A DNA stretch of 64,000 nucleotides from Methylomicrobium sp035916875 (lineage in GTDB: Bacteria > Pseudomonadota > Gammaproteobacteria > Methylococcales > Methylomonadaceae). Shown here one piece after another: positions 52,452 to 60,459 of the stretch (the stretch's first letter is position 1; each line of letters begins with the position of its first letter). The stretch lies in assembly GCF_035916875.1 (NCBI RefSeq), contig NZ_JAXUHN010000088.1, positions 11,885 through 75,884 of the forward strand, read 5' to 3'. The position numbers were made by a program, and so were the translations under genes. Below the pieces are notes generated by a model that ran no database searches, was not told the DNA's origin, and saw only the letters and a list, made by a program, of their open reading frames with translations.

Positions 52452-53507
52452 TCAACCTGTTAGGCTTTCATCGTCAACAGGTTTTTTTATGCCTGAAAGT
52501 TTTCTTTCCATTTTCTTTCCACTTCGATTAATTTTCGATAGCGGGTTTAATTCTATCGCTTGCTTCAAATAATCAGGAGCAAGATGGGAATAGCGCATTG
52601 TGATATTCAAACTGGAATGCCCCAGAATTTTTTGAAGAGCAACGAGGTTGCCCCCACCCATGACAAAATGACTCGCAAAGGTGTGACGAAGAATATGCGC
52701 CATTTGGCCCTTCGGAATCGATAAGCCGGTTCTTTTCATGGCAGAACGGAATGCCGAATAACAGGAAAGAAACGGTCCATGAACAAGCCGAGAACGAACC
52801 GTATCAAAGGTTTCAAAATCGACCGGAACAAATCGTGAGTGCCCGTTTTTAGTGTCAACAAACTGAAAACCGGAATTGATACAGTTAGAGTAAGTCAAGC
52901 CATTGGCCTCAGACCACCGAGAGCCGGTTATCAAACAAATAGTAAACACAAACCAAAGGCTTTCATTTTTACTAACATCGACTTGTTTAGAAAGCTTTAC
53001 AAGATCGGAAGTAGAAAGATAAGAAAGCTCAATTTTAGGCTCACGAAGCTTTCGAACAACAAGCAAAGGGGAATCATAATCAATCACAGAAAGCCGACGT
53101 AACTCACGAAACATAGCTTTAAGAGTGATCAACTCACGATTAAGAGTTGCAGAGGCAATGCCCTCATCAATCCGAATTTTACGATAATCAGCAAGAAGTT
53201 CAGGGCTTAAAGTCCGCGCGATCGGATTACCCAGAATCTTAGAGAGCTTGAGCAAACGATTTTTAGTATCAAGCGAGGATTTCAAAGAGCGACCGTGTAA
53301 GTCATACCATTTTTCGATAAGATCATTAAGACGTAGATTATCAAATGAGGCCTGGTCGGCCTGATTCTCTAATCTACCTGATAGAAGTTGATTACGGTAC
53401 TGAAGAGCTTGAGACTTCGAGTCGAACAAACGAATAACACGCTTACCCTTAGCACCGTTAGGGCGAACGTCAAGTTTGTACTTACCATCTACCTTTTTGA
53501 TGGACAT
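52452..53507 (-). CDS. int: tyrosine-type phage integrase
   Basis: 351 residues from ATG 53507. SAM-like core-binding N-terminal part (about 60-140), catalytic domain with R in ITGSRWSEANG, H-x-x-R in HILRHTFASH, H in LGHSS and nucleophile Y in MRYSHL. Its 3' end is 12 nt from the attL repeat, the normal layout. It starts 8 nt after the rep stop, so it is read with rep. Most inoviruses use host XerCD; those carrying their own integrase at a tRNA are a separate set. Confidence 0.96.
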   Translation of the reverse strand: MSIKKVDGKYKLDVRPNGAKGKRVIRLFDSKSQALQYRNQLLSGRLENQADQASFDNLRLNDLIEKWYDLHGRSLKSSLDTKNRLLKLSKILGNPIARTLSPELLADYRKIRIDEGIASATLNRELITLKAMFRELRRLSVIDYDSPLLVVRKLREPKIELSYLSTSDLVKLSKQVDVSKNESLWFVFTICLITGSRWSEANGLTYSNCINSGFQFVDTKNGHSRFVPVDFETFDTVRSRLVHGPFLSCYSAFRSAMKRTGLSIPKGQMAHILRHTFASHFVMGGGNLVALQKILGHSSLNITMRYSHLAPDYLKQAIELNPLSKINRSGKKMERKLSGIKKPVDDESLTG

Positions 53508-53515
53508 AGCTAAAC

Positions 53516-54802
53516 CTAGGCCGCCTGAGTCGCAGAACCGGCAATACGACGCAAGCAAAGAAGCTTTTCAAGGAATTGTATAAATTCGGATTTGTAAATA
53601 CCCCGAGAACGGTAATAAGCGTCTATCATAGGCCAAACAGCTAGCAAACGGAGTTGAGAGTAAACTTGATTGGCATTCATCCTTTGACGCGCACAAAGCG
53701 AAATCATATTGCCAACTATCGAAGTAATGTTTTTGGAAACAGGATCAACGGATTGCTTTTTTTTTCGGCAAATAAACGTATTTTGGGCAGGAACCAGGAA
53801 CTCAACATCCTCAAGAAGAAGTTGCCAAAAAGGATCAATCAGCTTCTTATCGAGCATCAAAACATTTTTGGAGATAGCATAACGCCAAATATCGGTAAGG
53901 TATTTCTCTACCTGTTCAAACGATTCAAGCTCAACGCCTAGACCATTGCCGATTTCACGAATAATCGATTGATGAATACGAGCCTCAATACGCCGAACAG
54001 ATTTGTCAGGATCATAGGTTCCCAAGGAATACCATCCCCATTCACGAGTAAAATAATCGACCTTATCAGATTTCTTGATTTCAAAGGACTTATCGTAAAT
54101 GCAAATTTGAATAGACCGAGGCTGACCGATCAAGTAGTTTTTTGCCTGATTTTTTCCGCCATATGTAGCCACAGCCTCAGTAAAATCTGAAAGGTCTATC
54201 GAATGGATGCCATCATAGGCTTTGAAGGTCCGGGAGTAGGTAGAGAACTTGAAAATGAAATCATCAGGCAGATCATACCCTTGATAGTCGCAAGCCAGAT
54301 GCACCGCAACACCCTTTGGAGTCGCATCAGATAAGAAGGCATGAGCCAGACCCCCAAGGCCAAATAACTCACCCCAGATTGATTTTACGGGACGTTGAGA
54401 AATGTAATGAGGAGAAAGTTCGATTTTCAAATGATCCCCCTCAGATTCAAGCGTGCGATAGAAAGAACCAAAAAGGATAACAACACCTTCCTCATTATTT
54501 TGAAACTTGTATCGATAGCCGGACACCTTGCCCATGCGAGTAAAATGCCATTTCATTGACAAAGGATTGTCAGTTAAGGTAACGATTTGATCTTTGTTAG
54601 CTTCCCAACGCTGAATACGTTCAAGCAAGATTGATTTAGGCGTACCGTAAAAAAGTTGCCTAACAGTATCGACAGAAGCACCGACGACATTAACACCTGA
54701 AAGATCAGTAAGACCATATTTATTAGCAAAAATAAGGCCGCGTCGATCCTGATCAGTGCCATTTGATAATGATTCAATAGAGTAGCGTTCAGAACGTTTC
54801 AT
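53516..54802 (-). CDS. phage replication initiator (Rep_trans-like)
   Basis: 428 residues. The motif ICIYDKSFEIKKSD and later RRIEARIHQ fit the 'replication initiation factor' (Rep_trans) family used by filamentous phages and rolling-circle plasmids; a C-terminal domain (350-428) is Arg/Lys-rich. It should nick the origin in the 760-bp gap upstream. Overlaps no neighbour; int follows 8 nt later. Confidence 0.85.
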   Translation of the reverse strand: MKRSERYSIESLSNGTDQDRRGLIFANKYGLTDLSGVNVVGASVDTVRQLFYGTPKSILLERIQRWEANKDQIVTLTDNPLSMKWHFTRMGKVSGYRYKFQNNEEGVVILFGSFYRTLESEGDHLKIELSPHYISQRPVKSIWGELFGLGGLAHAFLSDATPKGVAVHLACDYQGYDLPDDFIFKFSTYSRTFKAYDGIHSIDLSDFTEAVATYGGKNQAKNYLIGQPRSIQICIYDKSFEIKKSDKVDYFTREWGWYSLGTYDPDKSVRRIEARIHQSIIREIGNGLGVELESFEQVEKYLTDIWRYAISKNVLMLDKKLIDPFWQLLLEDVEFLVPAQNTFICRKKKQSVDPVSKNITSIVGNMISLCARQRMNANQVYSQLRLLAVWPMIDAYYRSRGIYKSEFIQFLEKLLCLRRIAGSATQAA

Positions 54803-54927
54803 TTTTTATCAGCTTTAATGAGGGTTTCGGTTAATGATCTTACTAACGTGATACAAGGACGTTAGCGCCAGTTTTCAATGTTTGCCCACCGTTTTTAAAC
54901 GTATGAACCCTTACTTATCGCGCCACG

Positions 54928-55234
54928 GGTGCCGGGTGTATGCCGGGCGCCCCTTCCTGGACGACGCGACGCGTAAATGTAGTGAATTATTTTAAAGTTG
55001 ATCCTATGGATATATGGAAAAGCACCGGCCAGAGCATCGATAAAAAAGGGCATTGATAAGTTGGGGATAACATCCCTGTTACCCAACCGAACTTATCAAC
55101 ACCCTTTTTTATCGATTGTCCGGCACTTTCCCACATATCCACAGGATGCAACAATAATTACGCTGTCGCTCACTTCATTTAGATAGCGCCGCTAATGTCG
55201 TCCAGGAAGGGGCGCCCGGCATACACCCGGCACC
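54928..55234. repeat. 38-bp perfect inverted repeat enclosing a long hairpin
   Basis: Arm 1 (54928-54965) begins GGTGCCGGGTGTATGCC and arm 2 (55197-55234) is its exact reverse complement. The arms are GC-rich in an AT-rich element and are 231 bp apart; the space is mostly filled by the hairpin 55001-55147. Structure of two nested palindromes, probably the Rep nicking region or packaging signal. Confidence 0.85.
55001..55147. repeat. 147-nt near-palindrome (candidate origin or packaging hairpin)
   Basis: Left arm from ATCCTATGGATATATGG and right arm ending CCACATATCCACAGGAT pair almost end to end, with runs ATCGATAAAAAAGGG and TTGATAAGTT matched exactly. Remaining single-base differences (7 seen) are of one kind: A opposite C or C opposite A on the plus strand. 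On the minus strand these are T-G or G-T wobble pairs, so the minus (coding) strand is the one that folds best. Confidence 0.8.
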
Positions 55235-55290
55235 TATCGAGCGCGATTTACAGTTAAGACGCTAAAAAACAGTTTTATATTTTTATAGAT

Positions 55291-55305
55291 TGGCACGGGT
55301 TTTGC
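55291..55305 (+). promoter_or_regulatory. sigma-54-like promoter element 1
   Basis: TGGCACG-GGTT-TTGC: matches the -24/-12 consensus TGGCAC(G/A)-N4-TTGC, with GG and GC exactly 10 nt apart. It points right, antisense to all phage structural genes. The -24 box can pair with AAAAACCATGCCA (55329-55341), 11 of 13 positions. Confidence 0.5.
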
Positions 55306-55351
55306 GGTGGAATATTTTTTATTAAATCAAAAACCATGCCATGCCAAATAT

Positions 55352-55366
55352 TGGCACATGGTTTGC
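55352..55366 (+). promoter_or_regulatory. sigma-54-like promoter element 2
   Basis: TGGCACA-TGGT-TTGC with GG-N10-GC spacing. It lies in a hairpin-forming sequence: AAACCATG (55331-55338) with CATGGTTT (55357-55364) and GCCAA with TTGGC. A GTGGAAA follows 4-6 nt after the -12. Confidence 0.5.
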
Positions 55367-55458
55367 TTAGTGGAAAATAACGCAATTTTTACAAATCATA
55401 AACCATGATTTATAGTATATATAAAAGCATTTATACCAATATATTGGGTTTTTATAAT

Positions 55459-55473
55459 TGGTATAATACTTGC
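55459..55473 (+). promoter_or_regulatory. sigma-54-like promoter element 3
   Basis: TGGTATA-ATAC-TTGC with GG-N10-GC spacing; the -24 box deviates (TGGTAT). Pairs with ATACCAAT (55433-55440) over 8 perfect bases. Same GTGGAAA tail as elements 1 and 2. Confidence 0.45.
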
Positions 55474-55519
55474 GGTGGAAAATTATATTACAAATCAAAT
55501 AACGTGCCAGTTATATTAT

Positions 55520-55534
55520 TGGCACAGGGTTTGC
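55520..55534 (+). promoter_or_regulatory. sigma-54-like promoter element 4
   Basis: TGGCACA-GGGT-TTGC with GG-N10-GC spacing; partner GTGCCA at 55504-55509. About 30 nt before the 3' end of the minus-strand Zot gene, so an RNA started here would run antisense into it. Confidence 0.5.
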
Positions 55535-55563
55535 TTTATGATGTATTTTAACTAATTGATTAA

Positions 55564-56865
55564 TCATATTTTTTCAACCTGTTTAATTTGTTGTTGATCG
55601 TTCGCAGTCAACGGCCAGGCAGTTACAACGTAGATTTTTGAATTAGTAATAATATCAACACCATGTTTATCGGGGATCACAGCAACACCCATGGCACGAA
55701 TAGACGAAATCGACAAACGCTCAACTAAATGAGAACCATCATAAAATTCAATAATGCCAAACAAACCACGATCCTTATTTTCAAGATAAGCTGCCAAACG
55801 CGGTTTATAAGAATCAAGCAAAACTTGAACAAAATTACTCTTTTGACCTAAAACGGTTGAAGAAGGCATAGAATTAACCGGCTCAGATGATTTAACAGGT
55901 TGTTCATGAATCACTGGCGATTTATAACCCGTATCAGCAACTTGCACAGAACTAGATTTATTTTTATTTTGGTCAATTTTCCAGTAAGCCCAAGCAGCAG
56001 AAAACATAAGAACCGAAACCAAAAAATAGATTTTTAATCGATTAGCATCAGAGCCAGAATTTTTACGTAGTGCCATTGGTTTAACCTCAAATTTAGGTAA
56101 AAGTTTGGCTTCCTTAATCGAATCAATTTGTTGTTGAAGCCGGTTAATATAAAAATGCTTAGTAAGATAAGAAGCAGGGAGATAAGTATAAATGGCCCTC
56201 ATATCAAGCGAATATTTACCCATTACTTCAAACCCAGGTGTAAATAATTGATTGGTATCGTAACCCGCATATAAATCAGAACCCTCATAAGTCCAACGAT
56301 CTACAGGAGAATCGAGAGCAGAAAGACCGTAATAAACATCGTAAACATGAACCTTAGGACGAAAAGAATCAATACCAACAAAATCAAGCAAAGGAGCAAT
56401 AAAAGGTATTTTTTTTCGATCAGTTCGAGAAGCTTGAACTAAATAGTCACAGCAAGTTGTTTTAAGTTGATTGTCAATTATTTCGTGGTCCTGGCAAAGC
56501 AAGATCAAATCCCAATGGTACTTTCTCGATACCAAAAGCCATTCAATAATTTCCAACCTTCCACCATCTTTCCACTTTCGTGAATTCATCCACAATGCCA
56601 ATTCATCGAGAATGATTAATCCGTTTTTGTCCTCACCTTTATACTTCGGATCGAAAGCAGGAGGCAAAGCATAAAAATCAGAAGCCCTAGGGCGATCAGG
56701 CAAACGATAAGCGATAGTATCATTTGATTTAGGTAATAACTTGTCTAAGTAAAGATCAAGATTAGTAGCAACAGGGCAACCACGAGATAAGTATTCCTTG
56801 GCTTTGCCAACCGCACAAAGTGACTTACCCTCACCACGAACCCCCTGAATAATCCAACCCGGCAT
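55564..56865 (-). CDS. zot: Zot-like phage assembly ATPase (pI)
   Basis: 433 residues from ATG 56865; a TTG two codons upstream is possible. Walker A GVRGEGKSL (about 8-16), Walker B GLIILDELALW (about 82), the LSRKYHWD-like sensor, and one membrane helix near 275-293 (IYFLVSVLMFSAAWAYW) with a periplasmic C-terminal domain. It drives phage extrusion through the envelope. Overlaps by 2 nt or abuts the pVI-like gene upstream. Confidence 0.95.
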   Translation of the reverse strand: MPGWIIQGVRGEGKSLCAVGKAKEYLSRGCPVATNLDLYLDKLLPKSNDTIAYRLPDRPRASDFYALPPAFDPKYKGEDKNGLIILDELALWMNSRKWKDGGRLEIIEWLLVSRKYHWDLILLCQDHEIIDNQLKTTCCDYLVQASRTDRKKIPFIAPLLDFVGIDSFRPKVHVYDVYYGLSALDSPVDRWTYEGSDLYAGYDTNQLFTPGFEVMGKYSLDMRAIYTYLPASYLTKHFYINRLQQQIDSIKEAKLLPKFEVKPMALRKNSGSDANRLKIYFLVSVLMFSAAWAYWKIDQNKNKSSSVQVADTGYKSPVIHEQPVKSSEPVNSMPSSTVLGQKSNFVQVLLDSYKPRLAAYLENKDRGLFGIIEFYDGSHLVERLSISSIRAMGVAVIPDKHGVDIITNSKIYVVTAWPLTANDQQQIKQVEKI

Positions 56866-56867
56866 AA

Positions 56868-57236
56868 TCAAGAACCCGAATTAGTTAGAATATTGATTTT
56901 CTTATTAATCATTTCTTTATTTCTCAGATAAGTATATTTGAGAATTCTGGCAGAAGATAAAGCAAATAAACAAGGAATAGCATTATAAGGCATCACCCAA
57001 CCCCAAACATCATTAACAATTTGAGGAACGGATTGATGAATACCATTAATTAGATTATTAGCTAATAAAAAATAAGAAGCAGTTAGGGCAGAGATAATGC
57101 CAGCATAAAGCAAAAAGAAACCGAACTTTTTACCATGAGTAAAAAGAAAAGACGCTAATAATTCAGGAAATAATGAAACAGCTTTAGAAAATAAAAGCGT
57201 AAAAAATGCACGAACACCATTTAACAACCAAACCAC
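56868..57236 (-). CDS. pVI-like minor coat protein (DUF2523 type)
   Basis: 122 residues, three hydrophobic helices. The segment VMPYNAIPCLFALSSARIL matches the conserved region of DUF2523 proteins that sit before zot in inoviruses and take the place of M13 pVI. Located between the pIII-like and zot genes, with a 5-nt gap to the former. Confidence 0.85.
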   Translation of the reverse strand: MVWLLNGVRAFFTLLFSKAVSLFPELLASFLFTHGKKFGFFLLYAGIISALTASYFLLANNLINGIHQSVPQIVNDVWGWVMPYNAIPCLFALSSARILKYTYLRNKEMINKKINILTNSGS

Positions 57237-57241
57237 TTTAT

Positions 57242-58669
57242 TTACTCCTTAATTGATACCCAAACATAAAAAATATAAAGAGCGGTCATAACATAAAAAA
57301 CCCATGCAAGAACCTCACGCAACGGTTGAAGCTTCTCACAAGGAGAAAACATATAAGTACCACTTTTCCATGTAATAGGAATGGAACCTGAGCAAGAAGA
57401 GGAAGAAGGCATATCAGGAAGCCAATCGTGAACATTTAAAGAAGGCGCATAAGAATCATTCCCAGAAAACAAAAATGATTCTGCATCAGCCTCAGAGCTA
57501 CCAGGTTCAAGAGGTGCTGAAATACCATCCAAGGCCGAAGGATTTTGACTGTAATCAGACTCAGAGCCTAATAACCGACGTAAAGTATCAAGTACCGACA
57601 ACTGAGTAGATTCTTGATTCAACCCCCGAGTATCTAAAGAAATATTAGTTGTAGTAGTTGTAGAAGAGGTAGAAGTAGAAGTAGTTGATGAAGTGGTAGT
57701 AGTAGACCCATCAGAATTTATGATAGTGGTAGAGGTAGTTGAAGAAGACCCATTAGTAGAAGTAGATTGAGTACCATCAGAAGTACCCGTAGTAGAATCA
57801 CCGGATTTAGTACAGATTTGAAGACCATCAAGCCAACCTGATTTATAGCCATCAGGACAACCCGAATATTGACAATGAGAAATCAAATCATTACCCGACG
57901 TACATACCATAGAATATCCAAGAGAACATTCAGAAGTAGTGCCACCTAAAGAAGCACAAAAACCATTGCAAAGCACCTGATTCGGAGAGCATTGAGGATT
58001 CAGGCAAACATGGTTAATAGAATCTAATGATTGTTGACCTTTACAACTAGGTTCATCACAAAAATTAGTTACATAATTATAAGTTTGATCACCTATACAA
58101 GTAGGATTAGCAACACAATTGTAACCCTCAATATGAGTACCAGGACCACAATTAGGATGGCATTCCTGAACTGTTACATTCTGATTCAACGAAGATTCAA
58201 AACAGGTATGTTGAGGCCAACCAGAAAGAGATTCAGTAGGACAACCTTCATGAATAGCATTATATTCCTGTAAAGTACAAGCTTGAGCTTGAGAAACACA
58301 TTGGCCTAATCCATTATCAATAGTGCCGGAAGGACAAGAACAAATACCAGTAGCAGAATTGAGAACTTTACCACCCGAACAAGATACAGAAGTATCACAA
58401 TATAGAATATGAGTCCATTGAATACCGCAAGATTCTGATTTATTATTTAAATAATATCTTATTGATCCTGAACAAGAAGGAAATGAGGCGCCATCAGCAG
58501 GATGCAAACCTTCAGCACAAGAGCCAAATTTAGATATACAAGCAGAAGACGCACTACTAGCATCTGAATAATATTGATGAATAATGTCACAAGCAGCAAA
58601 CGCATTACCACGAAAAAATATAAGAAAAAAGATAAATAAAAACTTAAATATCCATTCTAATAATTTCAT
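57242..58669 (-). CDS. pIII-like adsorption protein
   Basis: 475 residues. Signal peptide (1-26, ends NAFA), a Cys-rich extracellular part (about 25-275, over 20 Cys, probably disulfide-linked), a Ser/Thr/Gly low-complexity linker (about 295-345), a short globular part and a C-terminal membrane helix (about 450-472). This is the layout of filamentous phage host-recognition proteins. The target pilus or receptor cannot be read from it. Confidence 0.88.
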   Translation of the reverse strand: MKLLEWIFKFLFIFFLIFFRGNAFAACDIIHQYYSDASSASSACISKFGSCAEGLHPADGASFPSCSGSIRYYLNNKSESCGIQWTHILYCDTSVSCSGGKVLNSATGICSCPSGTIDNGLGQCVSQAQACTLQEYNAIHEGCPTESLSGWPQHTCFESSLNQNVTVQECHPNCGPGTHIEGYNCVANPTCIGDQTYNYVTNFCDEPSCKGQQSLDSINHVCLNPQCSPNQVLCNGFCASLGGTTSECSLGYSMVCTSGNDLISHCQYSGCPDGYKSGWLDGLQICTKSGDSTTGTSDGTQSTSTNGSSSTTSTTIINSDGSTTTTSSTTSTSTSSTTTTTNISLDTRGLNQESTQLSVLDTLRRLLGSESDYSQNPSALDGISAPLEPGSSEADAESFLFSGNDSYAPSLNVHDWLPDMPSSSSCSGSIPITWKSGTYMFSPCEKLQPLREVLAWVFYVMTALYIFYVWVSIKE

Positions 58670-58683
58670 AATAACCCCAAATT

Positions 58684-58711
58684 AAAAAAGGCCGGAGCAT
58701 AACCCCGGCCT
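58684..58711 (-). terminator. intrinsic terminator after the major coat gene
   Basis: On the minus strand AGGCCGG / CCGGCCT (58705-58711 and 58689-58695) with a 9-nt loop is followed by six T (58684-58689). It lies just after the major coat stop and before the pIII-like gene, as in filamentous phages, where it keeps pVIII mRNA abundant. Confidence 0.9.
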
Positions 58712-58724
58712 AGTTGGTCAGACC

Positions 58725-58958
58725 TTAGACGGCCGAGTTAGCACCACGCTTGAAAACACGCAGCAAGATGAAAGCAACGGTGATTGCAACCATTACCGGC
58801 CAGATCGCATCAACCAAATCCAGCACATCAGCTTGAAGCGTAGTCAGTCCAGCAGTAGCAGCAGCTGGAAGAGCCGCAAAGGACGCCGGGATAAAACCGA
58901 ACATCAAAGCAAAAGCGGCAAGCATAAAACCCAAAATTTGCTTGAAAATATTTTTCAT
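58725..58958 (-). CDS. major coat protein (pVIII-like)
   Basis: 77 residues. Leader (about 1-28, ends SFA) and a mature 49-residue chain: acidic amphipathic start (LQADVLDLVDAIWP), membrane helix (VMVAITVAFILLRVF) and basic tail KRGANSAV. This is exactly the pattern of an inovirus coat subunit. Shine-Dalgarno GAGGTGATT precedes it; a terminator follows. Confidence 0.93.
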   Translation of the reverse strand: MKNIFKQILGFMLAAFALMFGFIPASFAALPAAATAGLTTLQADVLDLVDAIWPVMVAITVAFILLRVFKRGANSAV

Positions 58959-58989
58959 AAATCACCTCAAAAAATAAAAGTTAAATTTA

Positions 58990-59115
58990 CTATTTATAAT
59001 TCACAGCTAAAGCAGACAGAGAATTAAAAATAGCGAGTAAATACCCGAAACAAAAACCCAAGGCAAAAACCCCAAGCTCATAATCGATAATGGTTTGAAT
59101 ATCGGATTCAATCAT
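58990..59115 (-). CDS. tiny membrane protein (pVII/pIX-like)
   Basis: 41 residues, MIESDIQTIIDYELGVFALG, one membrane helix (about 15-35), ATG at 59115 with GAGGTAATT before it. Starts 2 nt after the 38-residue gene's stop. Position between ssb and major coat matches the genes for the small virion tip proteins VII and IX of M13; identity is inferred from place and size. Confidence 0.75.
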   Translation of the reverse strand: MIESDIQTIIDYELGVFALGFCFGYLLAIFNSLSALAVNYK

Positions 59116-59117
59116 AA

Positions 59118-59234
59118 TTACCTCGAAAGCAAAGAAACAAGAAGAACCGATAAAACAGCACCTAAAGCAAAATTCACCGGCATAAGACAAACCGTTATAG
59201 CTTCAATCAAAGGGCCAAAATCAACTACTGTCAT
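59118..59234 (-). CDS. tiny membrane protein (pVII/pIX-like)
   Basis: 38 residues, MTVVDFGPLIEAITVCLMP, hydrophobic helix at about 20-36, ATG at 59234 with GGAG eight bases upstream. Paired with the 41-residue gene. As with that gene, a virion-tip protein is the likely role. Confidence 0.72.
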   Translation of the reverse strand: MTVVDFGPLIEAITVCLMPVNFALGAVLSVLLVSLLSR

Positions 59235-59289
59235 GTCTCGAACTCCATACGGAGAAATTAACCTGATTGAGAAAAATCAGGATTTATAA

Positions 59290-59667
59290 CTATTGCGGTT
59301 TAGAAGCCGCTTTCTGTTCAGGTTTATCGACGACAGGACGAGAAACCTCATTAATCAGTCTTTTTGTAGATACGGCAGTTAAAACAGCACGATTAGCGCC
59401 ACCCATATCAATATCGCAAAGAATTTCCATCATGCAAGGAAATTCAAGTTCGCCAGATTCTTGTTTTTGCCGAAGTTGATCAAACATGGCAAAAGGCATC
59501 TTGATCTTGATAAGATCACGACCCAAAACATTTGGGTTTTTACCGGAAGATGGTTTCGAGACCCAAATTGAACCACCACGGTTATCCGCGTCAATATCAT
59601 ATCGAGTAACAGACTCGACCTGACCTGTTACGACTGTTTGCATATCATTAAGAAAGTTTTGTTGCAT
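59290..59667 (-). CDS. phage ssDNA-binding protein (pV-like)
   Basis: 125 residues. Place (upstream of the small coat genes) and size match the gene-V-like ssDNA-binding protein, which coats virion-strand DNA before assembly. Beta-rich N-terminal part (VTGQVESVTRYDID... IKIKMPFAMFDQL) and a charged tail. No Walker or other motif; assignment mainly from context. Confidence 0.7.
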   Translation of the reverse strand: MQQNFLNDMQTVVTGQVESVTRYDIDADNRGGSIWVSKPSSGKNPNVLGRDLIKIKMPFAMFDQLRQKQESGELEFPCMMEILCDIDMGGANRAVLTAVSTKRLINEVSRPVVDKPEQKAASKPQ

Positions 59668-60168
59668 TGTTAATACCTATAAGGTTAATGAAAAATTAGT
59701 TTTTTCTTTGAGCCTTTAAAGGCCGTAGCTCAAACGGCTTAATCAAATACTTTTAAAAGTGATAGCGGAAAAGACGCCCTCAACTTCATATTTCATAATT
59801 TTATTAAATAAAGTATATGATGTTAAATATAAAGGCAAGTTATAAGGGCATGAATACTCACAAATAAAAACTACCTTTAATGTATTATTCATATATAAAA
59901 CCCCAAATTTTGATAATTAAGTTCAACATTTAAAACGTCAAAATCGCGCGTTCTTTTTAAAGCCCCCACCCACTCACCATCCAACTAGATACCTATTCGG
60001 ACGGTGCCCCGATATGGAGGTTGACGCCAATTGTCGCAACCGGATCGCGTAGGGCGTCAAGGGACGCTTCGCTCTAAAGCCCTTGACGCCCTACACGATC
60101 CGGCGCCAATTTGGCATCAACCCCCATACCGCGGCTCCGTCCGGCTAGATATTTAGTCGAATAAATAA
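59668..60168. other. second non-coding region of the prophage
   Basis: 501 bases without a gene. Holds the 146-nt near-palindrome at 59998-60143 with short CTAGATA direct repeats on both sides (59985-59991 and 60145-60151). A 12-bp palindrome GCCTTTAAAGGC (about 59712-59723) lies downstream of it. Confidence 0.65.
59998..60143. repeat. 146-nt near-palindrome, second candidate origin/packaging hairpin
   Basis: Arms begin CGGACGG and end CCGTCCG and match over most of their length (GGTTGA, CCGGATCG and GTAGGGCGTCAAGGG all paired). Four single differences are A/G or C/T changes that become G-T wobbles on the minus strand; three others are not wobble-type. Similar in length and polarity to 55001-55147 but with unrelated sequence. 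Confidence 0.8.
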
Positions 60169-60459
60169 TCAGTCTTCCTTTAAAGCAATCGCGCTTTTTT
60201 TATCTTTGAAAAATTGAACGATTTGAGACTGAATATCAGGAGGCAATTCACGAACGTTTACGAGTTGTTTATGCAGGTATAACGTCATAACTGCCTTAGT
60301 CAGTCCGAAAGGTTTTAAGCCCCTGTCCATTGCTTCTATTTCAAGACGCAGATAATCCCGAGGTGCCAATGAAGTTCTGAATAAGCGTTCATTAGACTTA
60401 TCATTATTATCAATAGGATTAGAACCGACAGGAGGAATTGAAGGAATATGGTTAGTCAT
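60169..60459 (-). CDS. small phage protein, ribbon-helix-helix-like
   Basis: 96 residues. Disordered N-terminus (1-25), then RTSLAPRDYLRLEIEAMDRGLKP and TKAVMTLYLHKQL, which could be a ribbon-helix-helix DNA-binding unit. No family recognised. Ends 9 nt from the next gene's start codon region and lies downstream of two further early genes. Confidence 0.55.
   Translation of the reverse strand: MTNHIPSIPPVGSNPIDNNDKSNERLFRTSLAPRDYLRLEIEAMDRGLKPFGLTKAVMTLYLHKQLVNVRELPPDIQSQIVQFFKDKKSAIALKED

Larger units (their letters stand above)
54803..55563. other. non-coding replication/regulation region of the prophage
   Basis: 761 bases between the Zot-like and rep genes, without a gene. Left half: a 38-bp perfect inverted repeat enclosing a 147-nt near-palindrome. 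Right half: AT-rich tandem repeats holding four -24/-12 (sigma-54-like) elements. This should contain the plus- and possibly the minus-strand origins, by comparison with known filamentous phages, where intergenic hairpins serve those roles. Confidence 0.7.

Noticed and set aside
55250..55560. Short peptides (14-15 codons) after the sigma-54-like elements, such as one reading MPCQILAHGLL
   Set aside because: They arise from the repeated DNA itself and have no ribosome-binding sites, so I do not call them genes.
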